A stretch of DNA of 13,348 bases from JAIMBK01 sp040755975 (lineage in GTDB: Bacteria > Bacillota > Desulfotomaculia > Desulfotomaculales > Nap2-2B), in the NCBI GenBank assembly GCA_040755975.1, contig JBFLZY010000074.1:1-13348 (forward strand). The letters are read 5' to 3'. Shown here piece by piece: positions 6,118-12,440 of the stretch. How positions within the stretch are numbered: position 1 is the stretch's first letter; every line of letters begins with the position of its first letter. The translations under genes and the position numbers were made by a program. The notes under the pieces are model-generated. The model saw nothing but the letters and a program-made list of their open reading frames with translations, was not told the DNA's origin and searched no databases.

Positions 6118-8073
6118 ATGGAAAGAGTAGAGAAAATGGAAAGACAGGCCGCAGAAGAGCAGCAGGCAGAAATTATGGCCAGGTACGATCGCGAGGCCGC
6201 TTTCCGCCGGCTGAAAGGGCCGCCGGCTGCTTTTGTCGGCGCCGTTGCCCTCTGCTGGGCGCTCTTTCACCTGTATACGGCGGCTTTCGGCGTTTTTCCG
6301 CCCACCCTGCAACGTGCTCCCCACGTGGGCTTTGCGCTTTTGCTGATTTACCTCCTTTATCCGTTTCGCCGCGGCGACCGCAGCAACCGGATTCCCTTTT
6401 ACGATTATGTTCTTGCCTTGCTGTCGGTGGCAGTCGCTTCCTACCACGTCGTGTTTTACGAGCCGCTCATCAACCGGGCGGGCGGTTACACCACCCTCGA
6501 TACAATTGTTTCCGTCGCGGCCATTATTTTAATTTTAGAGGCCACCCGGCGGATTGCGGGCCCGGTGCTGATGACGCTGGCGCTGCTTTTTTTGATTTAC
6601 GCCTATTTCGGGCCGTATTTCCCCGGGTTTCTGTCCCACCGCGGCTTTAGCTTCAGCCGGATCGTCACCCACGGCTGGCTTTCCACGGAAGGCATTTTAG
6701 GCGTGCCCATCCAGGTATCGTCCACGTTTATCTTCCTTTTTCTGCTGTTTGCGGCTTTTCTGAAAAAAACCGGGATTGGCGAATGGTTGACCAGCCTGGC
6801 CATTGGCTTGACCGGGGGCGCCACCGGGGGGCCGGCCAAGGCGGCCGTTATTGCCAGCGCCTGCCAGGGGACGATTTCCGGAAGTTCCGTGGCCAACGTG
6901 GTCGGGACCGGCTCGGTGACCATTCCGTTGATGAAAAGCATCGGCTACCGGAAAGAATTTGCCGGGGCGGTGGAAGCGGCCGCCTCCACGGGAGGGCAGT
7001 TGATGCCCCCCATTATGGGCGCCGCCGCCTTTATTATGAGCCAGTTCACGGGCATTCCTTACATCCAGATCGCGGCCGCGGCGGCCATCCCGGCTGTTTT
7101 GTATTTTACCGGGGTGTTTGTCATGGTTCACCTGGAAGCGAAAAAAACGGGCTTAAAAGGGATCGCGAAGGAAGAGCTGCCCCGTGTGGGAAAGCTGCTC
7201 AGGCAGAAATGGTTTTTGCTGATCCCCATTTTCGGCATCGTTTATTTTCTGGTGGCCGGTTTTACGCCGATGCTGGCCGCCTTCTACGGCATCTTGTTGA
7301 CCGTCGCCGTCAGCTTCGTCAGCAGGGATACCCGCCTGACCCCGCTCCAGATCGTTCAGGGGCTGGTGGAAGGGGCCCGCACGGCCATGCCGGTGGCGGC
7401 CGCCTGCGCCACGGCGGGAATTATCGTCGGCATCATCACGCTGACCGGGCTGGGTTTGAAGATGTCCTACGGGATTGTGCAGCTTTCCGGCGGCCAGATT
7501 TACCTGACCATGTTGTTGACGATGGTTGCCTCGATTATCCTGGGGATGGGTGTGCCCACCACCGCCAACTACATCATCCAGGCTACCGTAGCCGCTCCCG
7601 CCCTGGTGGCCGTGGGTGTGCCGCTGCTTGCCGCCCACCTGTTTGTCTTTTACTTCGGAATTGTTGCGGACATTACGCCGCCCGTAGCTTTAGCTGCCTT
7701 TGCCGCTTCCGGAATTGCCCGCTCGGAACCTTTTCGTACCGGTTTTGAGGCGTCCAAGCTGGCTTTTGCCGCCTACCTGTGTCCTTACGTTTTTGCCCTT
7801 TCCCCCGTTTTGGTATTGATCAACGTCACCCCCCTGGAAATTGTCAGGGCATCAGCAACGGCCGTTGTCGGCATGGTGGGCATCGGTGCAGGGGTCGCCG
7901 GTTACCTGGCAACCCGCAGCCGCCCCTGGGAGCGGTTGTTTCTCGTGGCCGGCGGGGTGCTGATGGTGGACCCCGGGTCTGGTTCCGATTTAATCGGGTT
8001 AGCCATCCTGGCCTTCGTTTTTCTGCTCCAGAGGCGGCGCCTGGCTCGCGAAACAATCTCCACTTCAACATAA
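6118..8073 (+). CDS. TRAP transporter permease, 4TM/12TM fusion (DctQ-DctM type)
   Basis: This integral membrane protein of 651 aa joins the small and large TRAP subunits, as usual for TAXI systems. A charged cytoplasmic N-terminus (about residues 1-33) is followed by a four-helix part (about 36-165). The DctM-like part then carries the signature GGPAKAAVIASACQGTISGS (237-256), then SVANVVGTGSVTIPLMK and EAAASTGGQLMPPIMGAAAF (286-305). A second repeat is visible near IILGMGVPTTANYIIQATVA. It uses an ion gradient to import the ligand delivered by the lipoprotein encoded upstream. The ATG at 6118 has AGAGGAG 6 nt upstream; the open frame reaches back to a TTG at 6067 that lacks such a site. Gene order and spacing indicate one transporter unit. 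No terminator is visible before the next promoter at 8115. Confidence 0.94.
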   Translation: MERVEKMERQAAEEQQAEIMARYDREAAFRRLKGPPAAFVGAVALCWALFHLYTAAFGVFPPTLQRAPHVGFALLLIYLLYPFRRGDRSNRIPFYDYVLALLSVAVASYHVVFYEPLINRAGGYTTLDTIVSVAAIILILEATRRIAGPVLMTLALLFLIYAYFGPYFPGFLSHRGFSFSRIVTHGWLSTEGILGVPIQVSSTFIFLFLLFAAFLKKTGIGEWLTSLAIGLTGGATGGPAKAAVIASACQGTISGSSVANVVGTGSVTIPLMKSIGYRKEFAGAVEAAASTGGQLMPPIMGAAAFIMSQFTGIPYIQIAAAAAIPAVLYFTGVFVMVHLEAKKTGLKGIAKEELPRVGKLLRQKWFLLIPIFGIVYFLVAGFTPMLAAFYGILLTVAVSFVSRDTRLTPLQIVQGLVEGARTAMPVAAACATAGIIVGIITLTGLGLKMSYGIVQLSGGQIYLTMLLTMVASIILGMGVPTTANYIIQATVAAPALVAVGVPLLAAHLFVFYFGIVADITPPVALAAFAASGIARSEPFRTGFEASKLAFAAYLCPYVFALSPVLVLINVTPLEIVRASATAVVGMVGIGAGVAGYLATRSRPWERLFLVAGGVLMVDPGSGSDLIGLAILAFVFLLQRRRLARETISTST

Positions 8074-8110
8074 ATTTCGTATATGTTTTGTCATATTTTA
8101 CCAAATAATT

Positions 8111-8130
8111 TTACTTTACAAGGTAAGTAA
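8111..8130. repeat. Dyad over the -35 box of the dapB promoter
   Basis: TTACTT (8111-8116) and AAGTAA (8125-8130) are inverted around an 8-nt centre and overlap the -35 box. It may be an operator that adds protein control to the riboswitch, or it may simply reflect AT-rich promoter sequence. Confidence 0.3.
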
Positions 8131-8143
8131 TTGCTGATATAAT
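8115..8143 (+). promoter_or_regulatory. Sigma-A promoter of the riboswitch-dapB transcript
   Basis: TTTACA (8115-8120), a 17-nt spacer and TATAAT (8138-8143) match the consensus at 11 of 12 positions, counting both hexamers. The start point should be near 8150, which places the whole riboswitch in the leader. dapB is thus separate from the TRAP operon, whose last gene ends at 8073. Confidence 0.82.
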
Positions 8144-8158
8144 TAACCAGGTTAAAGT

Positions 8159-8305
8159 GCTCGCCGAGTTCTTTGCTTGCCAAAGAAGCGGAGGAACCAA
8201 TTTCCCGGGGTGAATCTCCCTGAGGAGGAAGTTTATTTCTCCTGGGAGTAGGGTTAACCTTCGACCCGAACCCGTCAGCTAACTTCGTAGGCGTGGAAGG
8301 AAGGG
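8159..8305 (+). promoter_or_regulatory. Cyclic-di-AMP riboswitch aptamer (ydaO/yuaA class)
   Basis: The conserved blocks of this class appear in order: GCCGA (8163-8167), GCGGAGGAACC (8188-8198), GGGGTGAATC (8207-8216), a variable stem, GAGTAGGG (8246-8253), ACCCGAACCCGTCAGCTAAC (8264-8283) and GTAGGCG (8287-8293) with GGAAGGAAGGG behind it. P1 pairs CGCC (8162-8165) with GGCG (8290-8293), and the variable arm pairs TCTCC/GGAGA-like sequences around 8215-8245. The order and the GTCAGCTAAC block match the class as I remember it from the B. subtilis and Thermoanaerobacter (Caldanaerobacter) tengcongensis examples. Binding of c-di-AMP normally favours the downstream terminator, so dapB would be switched off when c-di-AMP is high. 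The 347-nt gap 8074-8420 is occupied by promoter, aptamer and terminator. Confidence 0.92.
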
Positions 8306-8313
8306 CATTTGTG

Positions 8314-8338
8314 CGCTTTTTTAAGGCTAAAAAGTGCG
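8314..8338 (+). other. Hairpin between the aptamer and the terminator
   Basis: GCGCTTTTT (8314-8322) can pair with AAAAAGTGC (8330-8338) with one G-U pair. Outside it, GAAGGAAG (8296-8303) can pair with CTTCTTTC (8344-8351), again with one G-U pair. The linker between aptamer and terminator is therefore largely double-stranded and could set which longer-range pairing is allowed. Confidence 0.45.
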
Positions 8339-8352
8339 GATGGCTTCTTTCG

Positions 8353-8381
8353 CCCCGGGAAATTGTTAACCCGGGGTTTTT
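8353..8381 (+). terminator. Riboswitch expression-platform terminator upstream of dapB
   Basis: CCCCGGG (8353-8359) and CCCGGGG (8370-8376) form a perfect 7-bp GC stem with a 10-nt loop, followed by TTTTT (8377-8381). It lies 39 nt ahead of the dapB start and 48 nt behind the aptamer. CCCGGGG also occurs in the aptamer core (8204-8210) and could pair with the 5' arm instead, which gives a possible antiterminator when no ligand is bound. Confidence 0.85.
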
Positions 8382-8420
8382 CATTAATGTACCAAATTTT
8401 AAAAAGGAGGTCAGGGAAGA

Positions 8421-9269
8421 GTGGCAATTCGAGTTGCGCTGATCGGTCCCGGACGGATGGGGCAGGTGGTGGCCCGTAATTTTTTGAAAAATCCGTTAGT
8501 CAAACTTGTGTTGGTGGCCAGTCGCCCGGGCAGCGAGAAAGTGGGGAAGGACCTGGGGGAAATTTTGGACTTGCCGCCGACGGGCCTGGTCGTCCAGAGC
8601 AGCGAACACCTGGGGGAAGCATTGGGCGCGACGCGCCCGGACATGATTATCGATTTTACAACCCCGGAAGCCAGCCTGCGCAATTTGAAAGTTGCGGCGA
8701 AACACGGCGTTCATCTGATTGTAGGCACTACCGGGTATACCCGGTTCCAATTGGAAGCCCTGCGTTCCTATGCCGAAATGTACAGGGTCAGCCTGGTCAT
8801 GGCGACCAACCTTTCGATCGGGATTAATGTGCTGATGCACGCGGCCAGGAAGATGGCCTCTATCCTGGGGGGGTTTGACGTGGAAATCATTGAGGAACAT
8901 CATCGCTATAAAAAAGATGCGCCTTCGGGTACGGCTCTGCGGCTCGCGCAAACGGTGGCCAGAGAAATTGATGTCAACCCAGAGAAAGGGTTTGTTTACG
9001 GACGCCACGGCAACAGGAAACGCGATCAAAAGGAGATTACGATTCACGCCGTCCGCGGCGGCGGAACGGTAGGGGTGCACAAGATCATCTTTATCAGCGA
9101 CAACGAGCGCCTGGAGATTACGCACGAATCGTTAAACCGCAATGCCTTCACCGACTGCCTGAGCCGGATCATTGAATACCTCTATTTGCATCCTCCCGGC
9201 ATTTACACGGTGGAAGAGATTTTAGGCCTGGAACCGCCCGAAGAGGTTGTGGAAGAAGAAGTTTCCTGA
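8421..9269 (+). CDS. dapB: 4-hydroxy-tetrahydrodipicolinate reductase (DapB)
   Basis: DapB reduces the DapA product with NAD(P)H to tetrahydrodipicolinate on the way to diaminopimelate and lysine, so it feeds peptidoglycan synthesis. At 282 aa it is slightly longer than the usual 245-270. The Rossmann motif is VALIGPGRMGQVV; many DapB proteins have G-A-x-G-R-M-G, and the Pro here is a variation. IDFTTPEASL, VGTTGYT and ATNLSIGINVLM follow. The family signature EEHHRYKKDAPSGTA carries catalytic His160 and Lys164. The substrate-domain block reads GGGTVGVHKIIF where canonical enzymes have G-D-I-V-G-E-H-T-V. This suggests a divergent branch or paralogue. The C-terminal EPPEEVVEEEVS after EILGL is an acidic extension. 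GTG start with AAGGAGG 10 nt upstream. Expression is controlled by the c-di-AMP riboswitch and terminator in front. The end overlaps the convergent EcsC-like gene by 67 bp. Confidence 0.9.
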   Translation: MAIRVALIGPGRMGQVVARNFLKNPLVKLVLVASRPGSEKVGKDLGEILDLPPTGLVVQSSEHLGEALGATRPDMIIDFTTPEASLRNLKVAAKHGVHLIVGTTGYTRFQLEALRSYAEMYRVSLVMATNLSIGINVLMHAARKMASILGGFDVEIIEEHHRYKKDAPSGTALRLAQTVAREIDVNPEKGFVYGRHGNRKRDQKEITIHAVRGGGTVGVHKIIFISDNERLEITHESLNRNAFTDCLSRIIEYLYLHPPGIYTVEEILGLEPPEEVVEEEVS

Positions 9270-9901
9270 TCGCCGAAAGAATATTCGGCGTCCACGGTGC
9301 GGCCATCCTGATCGGTCAGGGCAGGATGGCCCTCGTAATAATTTAAGGCCCGGCGGCCCACCGTTTTGCCCAGCCAGTAGTTTATCCCGCCGGCCAGAAA
9401 CAAACCGGCCAGGGGGATGAGGCGCAAGATGGTGGAGCGAGCGGTGGTGCGCACGCCCAGAGAAATAAGCAGCCTTTCCACTAAGGCCGAAAAGGCTTCT
9501 TTGGACAGTTGGGCGACGACGGCGCGGGAAAGGCTGCTGCCTGCGCTTCCGGCGCCCGCCGCCAGGATAAAGGCAAAAAAGGCCTCCTTTTGGTACCCCG
9601 GCCCGGTCAGGTCCCGGCCGTAAAGAGCGGCTATTTCCAGCACTATTCGGGAGAGCAGGTAAGTGAGCAGCATGATGTCGGCGGCCACGCCGCCGAATAG
9701 GGCGATGAGCGTCCCCACGCCGGGAATGATGGCCGGGACGGCGGTCAGCGCACCCGCCAGCGCGCACTGCCAGGCCCTTTCCTGAATGATGAGGCCGGCC
9801 AGCTCCGGCCGGGAAAGGTTGGGGTGGCGCTGTTTTAACCGCTTGATTTTGCCCTGGATTTCGCGGGCCGGCGGCGCGTTAAAGGGGTTAAAGCCGCGCA
9901 T
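9203..9901 (-). CDS. EcsC family membrane-associated protein
   Basis: This protein of 232 aa has the look of the EcsC family: a hydrophobic block ALTAVPAIIPGVGTLIALFG, ADIMLLTYLLSRIVLEIAAL and YGRDL (about residues 50-100), a second hydrophobic stretch FILAAGAGSAGSSL, and IPLAGLFLAGGINYWLGKTV near 165-185. EcsC was named from the Bacillus ecs locus; its function is poorly known. The start at 9901 has AAGGTGA 7 nt upstream. The gene lies 83 nt after the aminotransferase on the same strand with no terminator between, so it is probably the second gene of that operon. The last 22 or so residues (Ser/Thr-rich, ending SRPKISSTV) are encoded antisense to the dapB C-terminal extension. The family call is moderately sure; a role with the aminotransferase is not evident. 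Confidence 0.7.
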   Translation of the reverse strand: MRGFNPFNAPPAREIQGKIKRLKQRHPNLSRPELAGLIIQERAWQCALAGALTAVPAIIPGVGTLIALFGGVAADIMLLTYLLSRIVLEIAALYGRDLTGPGYQKEAFFAFILAAGAGSAGSSLSRAVVAQLSKEAFSALVERLLISLGVRTTARSTILRLIPLAGLFLAGGINYWLGKTVGRRALNYYEGHPALTDQDGRTVDAEYSFGDQETSSSTTSSGGSRPKISSTV

Positions 9902-9984
9902 AAAAGTTCACCTTCGCCACAGGGTTTTGCTCCGTCCTAATTGATGAACCTGTTTTTGCCTTCGGCAGATCATTTCCAACTTGC

Positions 9985-11373
9985 CTATGTTTTCTTTCCT
10001 CCGGTCAGCGTCCTGATAATTAAGCCTGCGCTGGAGGCGGCCATGCTGAAAAAGCCCTTGTGCCTGGTGAAGGTGTCTTCCAGGGCGCCCAGCACTTTGT
10101 CGATTTGTTCGTACGTGACGATGAGCGGGGGCTCTAAACGGATGACATTGGGGTTGTTCAGGGTGTAGGCTGTGATGATTCCGTGTTTGTTCAGCAACTC
10201 TCCGGCCACCAGGCTCCCCGTGTATTCCCCGGCCAGCTTATCGGTCAACCCGCCGGAGAGGCGGGCCGCCAGGCCACCGGGCTGGTTGAATTCGATGCCG
10301 ATCAAAAGGCCGCGTCCCCGCACATCCTTAACGAGAGGAAAACGTTCTTTCAGAGCGTGCAGCCTTTTCAGAAAATACTCGCCCTTTTCTTTGGCCGCGG
10401 CGGCCAGGTTTTCTTCGCAGGTTACCTGGATGGCGGCGATGGCGGCCGCGGCGGCCAAGGTGTTGCCGCCGAAGGTGGAGGTGTGCAAAAGCGCTTTTTC
10501 CATGGAACCGTAGGCATTTTTCCAGATTTCGTCGGTGGTGACGTAGGCGCCGATGGGCATAATCCCGCCGCCCAGGGACTTGGCCAGGCAAAGAATGTCC
10601 GGAACCACTCCTTCCTGTTCGCAGGCGAACATGGTCCCCGTGCGGCCAAAGCCGGTCTGCACTTCGTCCACAATGAAGAGCGTTCCGTATTTGCTGCACA
10701 ACTTGCCTGCCTGCGCCAGGTAACCGGCGGGCGGGATATTGATTCCCCCTTCCCCTTGGATCGGTTCCACAATAAAGGCCGCGGCCTTTCCCTTTTTTAA
10801 TTCGTATTCCAGGGCGTCCGCGTCGCCGAAGGGGATGGCGGTGCACCCGGGGAGGAGCGGCTCGAAAGGCTTCTGGTATTTTTCCCGGCCGGTCACCGAA
10901 AGGGCGCCGAAGCTCTTGCCGTGAAAGGAGTTCCGGCAGTAGATGAATTCTTTCCTGCCGGTGGCGGCGCGGGCCAGCTTGAGCGCCCCTTCCACCGCTT
11001 CGCACCCGCTGTTGCAGAAAAACGAGCGCTGCAAATTGCCGGGCGTGATTTTCGCCAGGTTGTAGGCCAGTGCCGCTGCCGGCGTGCCCAGGGAACTCTG
11101 GATTAAATTGGGCAGGTCGCGGACTTTTTCGAGAGCAGCCAGGACGGCCGGGTGATTGTGGCCGAGGTTCAGTGAGCCAAAGCCCCCTAAAAAATCTAAA
11201 TATTCCCTTCCCTCCGTGTCCCACACGCTGACGCCCGCGGCCCGCCTAAAAACTTTATCCAGGTCTAAAAGCCCCAGCATTCCGGCCAGGCTGGCGTTCA
11301 GGTAACTTTTATGGTATTCCTTTACTTTTTCGCGGCTAAGGTGAAGAGCCTCATCTATTTTTAATATATCCAA
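9985..11373 (-). CDS. Class III PLP-dependent aminotransferase, putrescine aminotransferase (PatA/YgjG) type
   Basis: This fold-type I PLP enzyme has 462 aa from the chosen start. The phosphate-binding region is FFCNSGCEAVEGALKLA (118-134), followed by NSFHGKSFGALSVTG, EPIQGEGGINIPPAGYL (203-219) and DEVQTGFGRTGTMFACEQEG (236-255), with Asp236 for the pyridine nitrogen. Lys265 in ILCLAKSLGGGIMPIGA is the Schiff-base lysine, and HTSTFGGNTLAAAAA follows. These blocks, with the roughly 40-residue N-terminal extension, agree closely with E. coli putrescine aminotransferase as I recall it. Ornithine or another omega-amine is also possible. The TTG at 11373 is chosen because GGGAGTGA stands 8 nt upstream of it; a GTG at 11382 is the alternative but has its ribosome site too close. 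The promoter is at 11436-11407. The EcsC-like gene follows in the same direction and an HTH regulator is divergent. Confidence 0.85.
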   Translation of the reverse strand: MDILKIDEALHLSREKVKEYHKSYLNASLAGMLGLLDLDKVFRRAAGVSVWDTEGREYLDFLGGFGSLNLGHNHPAVLAALEKVRDLPNLIQSSLGTPAAALAYNLAKITPGNLQRSFFCNSGCEAVEGALKLARAATGRKEFIYCRNSFHGKSFGALSVTGREKYQKPFEPLLPGCTAIPFGDADALEYELKKGKAAAFIVEPIQGEGGINIPPAGYLAQAGKLCSKYGTLFIVDEVQTGFGRTGTMFACEQEGVVPDILCLAKSLGGGIMPIGAYVTTDEIWKNAYGSMEKALLHTSTFGGNTLAAAAAIAAIQVTCEENLAAAAKEKGEYFLKRLHALKERFPLVKDVRGRGLLIGIEFNQPGGLAARLSGGLTDKLAGEYTGSLVAGELLNKHGIITAYTLNNPNVIRLEPPLIVTYEQIDKVLGALEDTFTRHKGFFSMAASSAGLIIRTLTGGKKT

Positions 11374-11406
11374 GCAAATCACTCCCGGACTTTTTTAACC
11401 AGTATT

Positions 11407-11436
11407 ATGCTAACATTCACAGAATTGCCCTGTCAA
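11407..11436 (-). promoter_or_regulatory. Predicted promoter of the aminotransferase gene
   Basis: On the minus strand a consensus -35 TTGACA (11436-11431) is followed after 18 nt by TAGCAT (11412-11407), a 4-of-6 match. The gene start lies 34 nt further on. The -35 is strong and the -10 moderate. Confidence 0.5.
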
Positions 11437-11458
11437 CAATAAATAAATTCTGCCCTGT
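11420..11458. repeat. Inverted and direct repeats over the aminotransferase promoter
   Basis: CAGAATT (11420-11426) and AATTCTG (11446-11452) are a perfect inverted pair. GCCCTGT occurs twice in direct orientation (11427-11433 and 11452-11458, offset 25 bp). The group covers the -35 box, so it is a likely operator, possibly for the divergent HTH regulator. Confidence 0.4.
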
Positions 11459-11529
11459 GACCTGCTACTGGTGCCGGATCACCCGCTCACTCTTCTTCTT
11501 TTCCTTTGCTTTCCTTAATAACTGGCAAC

Positions 11530-11538
11530 TGTTATAAT
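11530..11538 (+). promoter_or_regulatory. Extended -10 promoter of the HTH regulator gene
   Basis: TGTTATAAT (11530-11538) is an extended -10 with a perfect TATAAT. Only weak -35 candidates lie upstream (TTTCCT near 11510). The start point would be near 11545, about 50 nt ahead of the GTG start. Confidence 0.55.
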
Positions 11539-11596
11539 AATTAACATAAATTAAACATGAGCACAATCAGGTGCGCAGGAAGAAGGGGGAGGGCCG

Positions 11597-12133
11597 GTGA
11601 AATTTATCCGCATTGGCGACAAGGTGCTGGATCCGGAGCGGATTCACCGGGCGGTTGACCTGATCCTCAAGCTGCGGCAGGAGGGGTTGTCCCAGCAGGA
11701 GGTAGCCGAGCGCCTGGGGGTGGACAGGACCCTGGTTTCCCGCCTGGAAGGTCTGGGGGAGGTGCGCAAGGGGCCGCGCCTGGCTTTGGTGGGCTTCCCG
11801 GTGGCCAACGGCGCCGAATTGACGGAAGTGGCCCGGGAGGAAGGCGTGGACTTTATTTTGCTTATGAGCGAGGAGGAGCGCTGGCGGTTTGTTAAGGAGA
11901 AGAACGGGGCCGAACTGATCAACGAGTTCATGACCCTTGTTTTTCAGCTGGAAAGCTACGACGCCGTCATTTTTCTCGGTTCCGACGTGCGCATTAAGAT
12001 GGTGGAAGCCATCCTGGGGCCAAGGCTGGTCAGCTGGGAGATCGGCGTTTCACCCATCAAGGAAGACCGGCGGGTTAACCCGGAGCAGTTGCGCCACTTG
12101 ATCCGCCAGTTGAAAATACCGGCTGGAAAGTGA
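11597..12133 (+). CDS. HTH-domain transcriptional regulator of unknown family
   Basis: This protein has 178 aa. An N-terminal helix-turn-helix is clear in residues 20-52: ILKLRQEGLSQQEVAERLGV, then DRTLVSRLEGLGEV, which is like an XRE/sigma-region type HTH. The C-terminal part (about 60-178) alternates predicted strands and helices (RLALVGFPVANG, VDFILLMSEEERW, YDAVIFLGSDVRI, RLVSWEIGVSPI). It resembles a small alpha/beta sensor domain that I do not recognise. The GTG start has GGGGGAGGG 4-5 nt upstream. The gene is divergent from the aminotransferase across a 223-nt region with repeat elements, so it may regulate that gene or itself. A weak hairpin without a T-tract follows the stop (12146-12162). 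Confidence 0.75.
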   Translation: MKFIRIGDKVLDPERIHRAVDLILKLRQEGLSQQEVAERLGVDRTLVSRLEGLGEVRKGPRLALVGFPVANGAELTEVAREEGVDFILLMSEEERWRFVKEKNGAELINEFMTLVFQLESYDAVIFLGSDVRIKMVEAILGPRLVSWEIGVSPIKEDRRVNPEQLRHLIRQLKIPAGK

Positions 12134-12320
12134 GGTGGGATGGGGGGCGGCGCTCATCCGCCGGGAAATCACCGATGCCTTGAGCGTCTACCGGGAGAAA
12201 AAATGTTCGGTATTTTCTGGAGAGTCTGCCCATAAGGACTGCCGTCCTTTCCATAAAAGTATGAAAATGAGGGCTGGCATTTGTCCGGGCGAGCGACATA
12301 TGCGAAGGGTCGGCAATATC

Positions 12321-12421
12321 GGTCGTCAGTCGTCAGATGTTGGACATCGGAAGACTACCTTTGAGACAAGTTTATGTTTCGCGCTCTGTTTCTGACGTCT
12401 GACGTCCGACGACCGACGACT
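12321..12421 (+). repeat. 33-bp imperfect inverted repeat made of degenerate 7-bp units
   Basis: The right side shows tandem heptads: TCTGACG twice (12391-12404), TCCGACG (12405-12411), ACCGACG (12412-12418), then ACTGAAT. The left side shows the complementary pattern (GGTCGTC, AGTCGTC, AGATGTT, GGACATC from 12321). Aligned as an inverted repeat (12321-12353 with 12389-12421), 24 of 33 positions are Watson-Crick. All nine differences are transitions: in plus-strand RNA six of them become G-U pairs and three A-C mismatches. The loop is 35 nt. It could be a dispersed intergenic element or a structured RNA. Confidence 0.6.
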
Positions 12422-12440
12422 GAATTCGCAGCCGCGGCAA

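Noticed and set aside
6783..7748. 321-aa plus-strand frame inside the TRAP permease
   Set aside because: It is the +2 shadow of the permease, rich in Arg, Gly and His as expected from a GC-rich out-of-frame reading.
8159..8305. Lysine riboswitch, expected ahead of a dapB gene
   Set aside because: The lysine-class conserved blocks are absent, whereas the ydaO/yuaA blocks appear in full and in order.
8091..8384. 97-aa minus-strand frame
   Set aside because: It is the antisense of the c-di-AMP riboswitch and its terminator.
10183..10800. 205-aa plus-strand frame opposite the aminotransferase
   Set aside because: It is antisense to conserved aminotransferase motifs and has no independent signal.
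12146..12162. Terminator of the HTH regulator gene
   Set aside because: The GGCGG/CCGCC hairpin is short and has no T-tract.
12135..12395. 86-aa frame after the HTH regulator gene
   Set aside because: It has no good ribosome site, runs into the heptad inverted repeat and has no recognisable protein character.
12321..12425. CRISPR array or tandem satellite
   Set aside because: The repeat units are only 7 bp, degenerate and without spacers, and no cas gene is present.
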